Shown in pieces: positions 58,777 through 64,000 of a stretch of DNA of 64,000 nt. Origin of the DNA: DATLZU01 sp051293835 (GTDB lineage Bacteria; Nitrospirota; Nitrospiria; Nitrospirales; Nitrospiraceae); NCBI GenBank assembly GCA_051293835.1, contig JBPKMA010000003.1:62001-126000 (forward strand), in the 5' to 3' direction. Made by a program: the position numbers and the translations under genes. The notes beneath the pieces are model-generated. The model did no database searches. It was not told where the DNA came from and was given only the letters and a program-made list of their open reading frames with translations. Position 1 is the first letter of the stretch; every line of letters starts with the position of its first letter.

Positions 58777-59697
58777 ATGGCTCCACTGGTATCGGTCGTC
58801 ATTCCGGTCTTCAACGGCGCGCCGTTCGTCGCCAAGGCGGTCGCCAGCGTCCGTGCGCAGACCGTCAAAGATGTCGAGATCATCGTGGTGGACGACGGGT
58901 CCACCGATGGCACGCAAGCGGTGCTCGCCCGCCTCGAGCGGACCGATGGCATCGTCTGGTTTCAGCAGGATCACGGCGGGCCGGCTCGCTCGCGGAACCG
59001 CGGCATCGCGGCGGCGCGGGGCGAATTCGTCGCGCTGCTCGACTGCGACGATGTCTGGTTGCCTGGCAAGCTGGAAACACAACTAGCGGTGCTTCGGGAC
59101 AGGCCGGCAGTGGGGGTCGTGCACACGGACTACGAGGTGGTTTACGAGGATGGCACGGTGGAGGAGCGGGTGCGGGCTCGTTACAGCCGGGAGCCTCTGG
59201 TGCAGGCCTTTGTCGGGGGACACACGGCGTTGCCTTCCACGCTCCTGATCCGGAAAAGCGTTTTGGACAAAGTCGGTGCGTTGGATCCGGAATTGTACGG
59301 GTCAGAAGACTCGGACCTTGCGATCCGTCTCTATCGGGTAACCGAGTTCGACTGTGTCGATCGCGTGTTCGTGAGGAAGCTTCAACGCGGCCACGGGTAC
59401 CGCGATAAGGCGTTTGATGAGAGGACCCACAGGCAAAAAGTCCTGACCAGCCGCGAGCGATTCCTAGACCGGCTTGAAGGCATGCAGCCGCTGACCCGAG
59501 CCCAGCGCGCCGCGCTGGATCGGGAGTGGGTGAACTTTTTTCTTTGGCAAGGTCACGTTGCCGAGCAGGAGGGGCGGTATGCCGAGGCGAGAGCCTGGTA
59601 CCGCCGGGCGATCGCGCGCGAACCGACCCGCCTCCGTTCGTACACCAGGCTGCTCCGCACGCTGCTGCACCAGGGGAGGCTGCCGGGCCCATGCTGA
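58777..59697 (+). CDS. GT2-family glycosyltransferase with a C-terminal TPR-like helix pair
   Basis: 306 residues. PLVSVVIPVFNGAPFVAKAVASVRAQTVKDVEIIVVDDGSTDGT, ARSRNRGIAAARGEFVALLDCDDVWLPGKLE (DxD-type metal site) and LPSTLLIRKSVLDKVGALDPELYGSEDSDLAIRL make a classic GT-A enzyme. After residue 260, VNFFLWQGHVAEQEGRYAEARAWYRRAIAREPTRLRSYTRL resembles one TPR hairpin. The stop overlaps the next start by seven bases. Confidence 0.85.
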   Translation: MAPLVSVVIPVFNGAPFVAKAVASVRAQTVKDVEIIVVDDGSTDGTQAVLARLERTDGIVWFQQDHGGPARSRNRGIAAARGEFVALLDCDDVWLPGKLETQLAVLRDRPAVGVVHTDYEVVYEDGTVEERVRARYSREPLVQAFVGGHTALPSTLLIRKSVLDKVGALDPELYGSEDSDLAIRLYRVTEFDCVDRVFVRKLQRGHGYRDKAFDERTHRQKVLTSRERFLDRLEGMQPLTRAQRAALDREWVNFFLWQGHVAEQEGRYAEARAWYRRAIAREPTRLRSYTRLLRTLLHQGRLPGPC

Positions 59698-60284
59698 CCA
59701 CGGAGTCCGTTCTCGAACTCTATCGCCGGTATGAAGCCGATCTGAAAGCCGTGCGCCGCCGGCTGTGGTGGTTCCACCGGCGGCATGACAATGCGGTCGT
59801 CAGGCGGCTGCGCAAGCTGCGGCTGCGCCGGTTCATGCTGTTTCCTGCCCTGGATGATCTGGAAGCCGAGATTACCTCCCTGTTGATCCGCGACCGGCGG
59901 CCCCGCGTGATCGTGGAGATGTCGCCCAACGCCGGCTGGTCCACGACCTGGATCCTGAGCGCACTGCGCGACAACGCCGACGGCGGCCGGCTCTGGTCCT
60001 ATGACCTGGTACACGCCGAGCTGTTCCCTCGGGTGAAGCCCGGGACCGTCGTCAGCGTGCACGACGTGTTCCACCGCGCGGAGCCGTCTGAAGAGGGCCA
60101 GGTGGTGCTGGAGTGGCTGGCCCGGAACCGGCTGTCATATTGGACAGCGTCCCCGCTCGTCTCCGACGGGGCGGCGGCGCGCATCACCGAGGAGCGGATG
60201 AGGCTCGGCATCACGTACGTCATCCGGCCCCGCGACGGCCACAACCCGATGTTGTTTTTCGAAATGGGGGAGGTGTCCCGGTGA
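59691..60284 (+). CDS. Class I methyltransferase-like protein with an apparent internal deletion
   Basis: 197 residues from ATG 59691. The N-terminal part (LFPALDDLEAEITSLLIRDRRPRVIVEMSPNAGWSTTWILSAL) has the S-adenosylmethionine-binding start of the Methyltransf_24 type. It then jumps from GGRLWSYDLV directly to AELFPRVKPGTVVSVHDVFH, which normally lies about 45 residues later, after the acidic DYLFIDSDH strand. The frame is intact, so this is an in-frame deletion or a very compact form; catalytic competence is doubtful. Confidence 0.6.
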   Translation: MLTTESVLELYRRYEADLKAVRRRLWWFHRRHDNAVVRRLRKLRLRRFMLFPALDDLEAEITSLLIRDRRPRVIVEMSPNAGWSTTWILSALRDNADGGRLWSYDLVHAELFPRVKPGTVVSVHDVFHRAEPSEEGQVVLEWLARNRLSYWTASPLVSDGAAARITEERMRLGITYVIRPRDGHNPMLFFEMGEVSR

Positions 60285-60297
60285 CACGGGAGGCGTC

Positions 60298-60855
60298 ATG
60301 ACCGGCAGCGAGCGGTTCTGGCTCGACCGGCCGATGCCGCCGGAAGCGGTCGAGGCGCACAAACGGGGCATCGTGCTCGACATCGGCTGCGGAGCGACCA
60401 AGCAGGCCGGCACCGTGGGCATTGATCGGCGGCCGATCCCCGGTGTGGACGTCGTGTGCGATTTCGAACGGGGCCTGCCCTTCAAGGACGGGAGCATCGC
60501 GGCGGCCTATGCGATCCACTCGATCGAGCACATGCGTGACCTGATCGGGTTCATGGAGGAACTCTACCGCATCTGCATGCCCCGCGCGCTGGTGTTCATC
60601 AAAACCCCCTACTATACGTCCCGGAAGGCCTTCGTGGACCCCACGCACGTGCGGTTCATGACCGAGGAAAGCTTCGAGTACTTCAAGTCGCCCAACTATT
60701 ACGGCCTTAAGACCAACTTCCGGACCGTTGCAATCGAATACGCCATGCGCAAGCCGTTTCGATACCTGCCCGCCTATCTCCGGAAACGGTGCCGCCGGTA
60801 TCTCTGGAACACCTGTGAGGAAATGGCGGTGATCCTGGAGGCCGTCAAGCCATGA
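60298..60855 (+). CDS. SAM-dependent methyltransferase (Methyltransf_11 type)
   Basis: 185 residues. GIVLDIGCGATKQAGTVGIDRRPIPGVDVVCDFERGLPFKDGSIAAAYAIHSIEHM shows motif I (DIGCG), the acidic end of strand 2 and the HSIEH post-motif typical of small methyltransferases in polysaccharide clusters. PTHVRFMTEESFEYF follows. The target is unknown, probably a sugar. The next gene starts within its stop (ATGA). Confidence 0.8.
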   Translation: MTGSERFWLDRPMPPEAVEAHKRGIVLDIGCGATKQAGTVGIDRRPIPGVDVVCDFERGLPFKDGSIAAAYAIHSIEHMRDLIGFMEELYRICMPRALVFIKTPYYTSRKAFVDPTHVRFMTEESFEYFKSPNYYGLKTNFRTVAIEYAMRKPFRYLPAYLRKRCRRYLWNTCEEMAVILEAVKP

Positions 60856-61748
60856 CTGGCGCTGCTCCGCTCGTGAGCGTCGTGATCCCGGTCTACAACG
60901 CGCAGGACGTGATCGGGGAGACGATCGAGAGCGTGCTGGCCCAGACCTGGACGGACCGCGAGATCGTGGTGGTGGACGACGGATCGTCGGACGCCTCAGG
61001 CGAGATCGTCCGGTCGTTCGGGGCGCAGGTCCGTTATGTCCGGCAGGAGAACGGCGGCGTGGCGCGGGCGAGAAACCGCGGTATCGCGGAATCGGCCGGC
61101 GAATACATCGCGCTCCTCGACCACGACGATCTCTGGCATCCCCAAAAGCTCGAACGACAGGTGACCGTGCTGGACGGTCGCCCGGAGGTCGGCATGGTGA
61201 TCACGGACGTGGCCCATCTCGCTCGTGACGGAAAACCCATGGGCATCGTCGGTGCCGGATACAACCCTTCCGAAACGTTCGCCCGCCTCTTCGTGCGCGG
61301 CTATGTGCCGACCCCGTCGGCGGCGATGATCCGGCGGTCGGTGTTTGAAACGGTGGGCGGGTTCGACGAACGCTTTCCTTCGGCCGGCCTGGACGACCAC
61401 GAGCTGTGGACCAGGATCGCCGCCCGCTACGAGATTGCGAGCATTCCGGAGCCGCTGACCTATCACCGCAACCGGGAGATCAAGCCGGCGCAGATCGCGC
61501 TCGGCCACCGGCCGCTGCTTCTCTCGACTTTGCTTGAACGCTTCGGGCATGATCCCGTCCGGCGGCGTTACTTGCTCCGCGAACGGGCGCGCTACCTGGC
61601 GGATCTGGGCAAGCAGTTGGTGCGGGAGGGCCACCGCCGCGAGGGCCGCTCGATGCTCTGGCAGGGGCTCATCCTGAGTCTTGCTGAAGGACGCAGCCTT
61701 TCGACGGCCTGGCGGTGCCTGTCGAGACTTGCGAGGTCGTACGGATGA
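60852..61748 (+). CDS. GT2-family glycosyltransferase
   Basis: 298 residues. PLVSVVIPVYNAQDVIGETIESVLAQTWTDREIVVVDDGSSDASGEIV, GGVARARNRGIAESAGEYIALLDHDDLWHPQKLERQV and PSAAMIRRSVFETVGGFDERFPSAGLDDHELWTRIAARY are full GT-A motifs. The C-terminal helices (RYLLRERARYLADLGKQLVREGHRREG) parallel the gene at 58777. Overlaps both neighbours by four bases. Confidence 0.87.
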   Translation: MTGAAPLVSVVIPVYNAQDVIGETIESVLAQTWTDREIVVVDDGSSDASGEIVRSFGAQVRYVRQENGGVARARNRGIAESAGEYIALLDHDDLWHPQKLERQVTVLDGRPEVGMVITDVAHLARDGKPMGIVGAGYNPSETFARLFVRGYVPTPSAAMIRRSVFETVGGFDERFPSAGLDDHELWTRIAARYEIASIPEPLTYHRNREIKPAQIALGHRPLLLSTLLERFGHDPVRRRYLLRERARYLADLGKQLVREGHRREGRSMLWQGLILSLAEGRSLSTAWRCLSRLARSYG

Positions 61749-62153
61749 GCATGCGAGTGGCCTCTTTCTGGGCGGACCGGAACCGGATGTTCGGGGTGAT
61801 CATGGCCAGCGGGCTTGGCGGGATCGCCCTCCTCCGCTTCGTGTTGTCGGGAGCGATCACCTGGTGGCTGATCGGGCCGGCGGCGTTCCTCGTCGCCGGC
61901 CTGCTGGCACCTGCATGGCTCATCCCGATTCGAGCCTGGTGGATGAAGCTGGCAGCCGGCCTGGGGTACGTCAATTCGAGAATCCTGTTGACCGTTCTCT
62001 TTGTTGTCTTGATCGTGCCCATGGCACTGGTGTTGAGGCTGCTCGGCAGGCAGCCGATCCGACTTGCATCCGAGACGGGACGGCGTCTCCTGCTGGCGGC
62101 GGCGGAAGACGGCGGAAGAGCTTTCCGCAAGACGGATGGAACGGCAGTTCTGA
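61745..62153 (+). CDS. SxtJ-family membrane protein, frameshifted near its C-terminus
   Basis: 135 residues if one G of the GGG run at 62077-62079 is ignored; as sequenced the frame from ATG 61745 instead runs on to 62455 with an unrelated tail over the next gene. Membrane segments FGVIMASGLGGIALLRFVL, WWLIGPAAFLVAGLLAPAWL and RILLTVLFVVLIVPMALVLRLLG, and in the restored frame VSCWRRRKTAEELSARRMER then QF, agree with the YW...RQF end of SxtJ proteins. SxtJ is regularly followed by DUF5989, as here; the pair occurs in exopolysaccharide and saxitoxin clusters. Function unknown. Confidence 0.7.
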
Positions 62154-62277
62154 CGAGCGTGACGCGTGATGGTGAAAGGGGGCAAGTCTCCTTCCGTTTT
62201 TCCCCCCGCTATGCGGGGAGAGTGGTGGAGCGATGGGAACCGGCGAGGAATAACAGCAGGATGGGAGGAGCGGAGGC

Positions 62278-62430
62278 ATGGGATCGTTTCTCAAAGAACT
62301 CTGGGCGTTCATGCGGGAGCGAAAAAAGTTCTGGCTCCTGCCGATCGTTCTGGTGCTGCTGGTCTTCGGGACTCTGCTCGTGCTCACGGAAGGGTCGGCG
62401 GTGGCGCCATTCATCTACACGCTGTTCTAA
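62278..62430 (+). CDS. DUF5989 small membrane protein
   Basis: 50 residues from ATG 62278, preceded by GGGAGGAGCGGAGG. MGSFLKELWAFMRERKKFWL is the family N-terminus, then one membrane helix (PIVLVLLVFGTLLVL) and EGSAVAPFIYTLF. It is the usual partner of SxtJ. Too short for most gene callers and overlapped here by the run-on frame of the frameshifted sxtJ. Confidence 0.85.
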   Translation: MGSFLKELWAFMRERKKFWLLPIVLVLLVFGTLLVLTEGSAVAPFIYTLF

Positions 62431-62448
62431 CCCACGTGTCTATCCCAC

Positions 62449-64000
62449 GTGCTGAAGCGGCCTGGACCGGTGGACATATTCAGGGCCTGCTGCTTCCTCG
62501 GAGCCGTCGGGGCCCTCGTCACGGCCGCGGATGTCGCGCGGTTCCTCATGACCGCGCCGCCGGCCGGCCCCCTCACCGATCCGTTGCAACTCGGCAAGGT
62601 CGGCCTCGTCGGCGGGCTCTACGGATGGCTGGCCGTCACGCTGGCGCTGCTGGCCTGGCAGGTAGGGCAGCCGTCTTCCGTTCATCGCGGCCTGGTCTCG
62701 CGATGGTCGCCGTTCTCAGTCGCGCTGTGGGCCGGGCTCCCCACGTTTCTTCTGCTCGTTTATTACCCCCTCCCGCCGCACAAGCACCATCTGGACAAGC
62801 TGCTGCTGATTCTTGGCCTGCTGCTGGGCTGGACGACCTGCTTCGCTGTGCGTCCACAATGGTTGGGCGTCATGCTGGAGAGCCGGGGGTATGCCTGGGT
62901 GCGGGTCGCGATGATTAACCTCCTGGTGTTCATTGCGGCCGGCGAGGTGCTCGCACGGAACCTGGATGGCTACCTGGGCCGGCACGGGATTTTCGGCGCC
63001 AAGGCCACGCCGGCGTCGTTGAAGCCGTACCGGGAGGTGTCCGGTTCCATCGGGCATTCCAACTCTCAGGGCTTTCGTGACCGCGAACGAACGGCGGAAA
63101 AGACCGGCCCGGGGCCGCGGGTGATCGTGCTCGGGGATTCGTTCGTCTGGGGGATCGGGGTCAGCTACGACGAAACCTTCACCACGGTGCTCGAGCAGGC
63201 GTTGCAGCAGACATATCCCGGCGTGGAAGTGATCAACCTCGGCGTGCCGGGCTTCGAGCCGGACCATTACTTCCACTTGCTGCGGCACTATGGGATCGGA
63301 TTGCAACCCGATGCGGTCGTGCTGGCCTTGTACGTGGGCAACGACATCATGCGCCGCCGCGGGGCGGACGGGGAAGAGGTCCTCGTCGTGGCCGGGCAGA
63401 GCTATTATGTCCACCGCAACGGCAACTGGGTGCATGACCATCTGGGCGGCGACCGGTGGTATCTGTATCACAATCTGAATTATCTGTGGCGCGTCGGCCT
63501 GGCGCGCCTCGAGAAGCTGCTCGACCATCCTCCGTCAGGTGGATTCATCCACACTGGGGGCGCGGCAGCGGTGCGAGGGCGAACCGCCGGCCGGCCGGAG
63601 GCGGTGCCTGCCCTGCGAACGCACCCGGGCTATCTCCGGGATATTGACGAACGGAGCGAGATTTATTTGAAGGACGACACCGAGACATTCTTGTATCATT
63701 GGCGCCACACGCAGGAGGTCTTGACGGCCACGGTCGAGTATCTGTGCGCGCGCGGCATTCCGCTCCTCGTGGTGTTGATCCCGGACCAGGTGCAGCATGA
63801 CCGCGCGTTGAAGAACGACTACCTCGCGGCGGTTGGGTTCCCACCGGAGCGGTACGATTTTGAGAAGCCGCAACGGCTGTTGCTGGCCTGGTGCGGGCAA
63901 CATGAGGTCCCGTGCCTCGATTTGCTGGCGGTCTTCAGGAGCGAGCCGGACGTTGGGGGGCTCTATCTCCCCGACGATCCCCATTGGAGTCGAGCGGGGC
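62449..64000 (+). CDS. Membrane-anchored SGNH/GDSL-type hydrolase (3' end outside window)
   Basis: At least 517 residues from GTG 62449, open to the window edge. The N-terminal 170 residues hold about five hydrophobic helices (RACCFLGAVGALVTAAD, LYGWLAVTLALLAW, FSVALWAGLPTFLLLVYY, LLLILGLLLGWTTCF, MINLLVFIAAGEVL). The SGNH domain starts with block I VIVLGDSFVWGIGVSYDETFTTVLE, then VINLGVPGFEPDHYFHLLRHYG, ALYVGNDI with the catalytic Asn, and LYLPDDPHWSRAG with the Asp-His pair. Such proteins deacylate or acetylate surface polysaccharide. It follows sxtJ and DUF5989. Confidence 0.8.
   Translation, partial: MLKRPGPVDIFRACCFLGAVGALVTAADVARFLMTAPPAGPLTDPLQLGKVGLVGGLYGWLAVTLALLAWQVGQPSSVHRGLVSRWSPFSVALWAGLPTFLLLVYYPLPPHKHHLDKLLLILGLLLGWTTCFAVRPQWLGVMLESRGYAWVRVAMINLLVFIAAGEVLARNLDGYLGRHGIFGAKATPASLKPYREVSGSIGHSNSQGFRDRERTAEKTGPGPRVIVLGDSFVWGIGVSYDETFTTVLEQALQQTYPGVEVINLGVPGFEPDHYFHLLRHYGIGLQPDAVVLALYVGNDIMRRRGADGEEVLVVAGQSYYVHRNGNWVHDHLGGDRWYLYHNLNYLWRVGLARLEKLLDHPPSGGFIHTGGAAAVRGRTAGRPEAVPALRTHPGYLRDIDERSEIYLKDDTETFLYHWRHTQEVLTATVEYLCARGIPLLVVLIPDQVQHDRALKNDYLAAVGFPPERYDFEKPQRLLLAWCGQHEVPCLDLLAVFRSEPDVGGLYLPDDPHWSRAG

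Noticed and set aside
62716..63528. Minus-strand frame of 270 codons near the window end
   Set aside because: The plus strand here encodes an SGNH hydrolase with intact motifs that runs off the edge; the minus frame has no recognisable motif.

Overview
The window (about 60 % GC by eye) reads as a chromosome segment of a Gram-negative bacterium of the Nitrospira lineage (phylum Nitrospirota). This is an inference from the combination of a complete lipid A and heptose pathway, a beta-barrel assembly machine and a full actinobacterial-type 20S proteasome operon. No rRNA, tRNA, CRISPR array or complete mobile element is visible.

Layout. 1-482: C-terminal end of a GlnE-like adenylyltransferase. 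530-3835 (minus): heat-shock group rpoH-groES-groEL. 4009-6009: uvrB, convergent with a DUF4321 membrane protein. 6637-11299: ffh-rpsP-rimM-trmD-rplS-rnhB-yraN. 11402-15555: division and cell-wall group ftsE-ftsX-envC-ctpA. 15809-17322: a beta-barrel protein whose signal-peptide frame is broken and a PolX-like helix-hairpin-helix protein. 17448-19187: thiS-thiG-thiE. 19410-26729: proteasome operon mpa-dop-prcB-prcA-pafA-M23 peptidase, with a good sigma-70 promoter and an inverted repeat upstream. 27526-34033 (minus): galU-lon-thiL-DUF2062-HD phosphohydrolase. 34309-50504: outer-membrane cluster bamA-skp-skp-fabZ-lpxA-lpxI-oxidoreductase-lpxB-msbA-DUF374-waaA-lpxK-waaF::gmhB-waaC. 50501-64000: glycosyltransferases, methyltransferases and exopolysaccharide-type accessory genes (SxtJ, DUF5989, SGNH hydrolase), more rearranged than the rest.

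How the genes fit together. The central part makes and exports lipid A-Kdo-heptose: acyl precursor (FabZ), acylation and disaccharide (LpxA, LpxI, LpxB, LpxK), Kdo (WaaA), heptose (GmhB, WaaF, WaaC), late acylation (DUF374) and flipping (MsbA). BamA and Skp serve outer-membrane protein insertion. Protein quality control is represented three times: GroESL with its sigma factor, Lon, and the proteasome with its ligase and depupylase.

Most notable. (1) The slot between dop and prcB, where the protein modifier Pup or UBact is expected, holds only a 24-codon ORF coupled to both neighbours. (2) Several families of short degenerate repeats with inverted copies sit at gene junctions; they appear to have been absorbed into reading frames, making a waaF-gmhB fusion, an extended ThiS tail, a WaaA linker and a LpxK N-terminus. 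(3) A DUF374 acyltransferase is readable only after a -1 shift on an A9 run that has the classical A AAA AAG form. (4) A glycosyltransferase gene is bracketed by 59-bp direct repeats that copy the start of the next gene. (5) There are further indels: a CT tract in an outer-membrane protein signal peptide, a GGG run in SxtJ, and a decayed nucleotidyltransferase.
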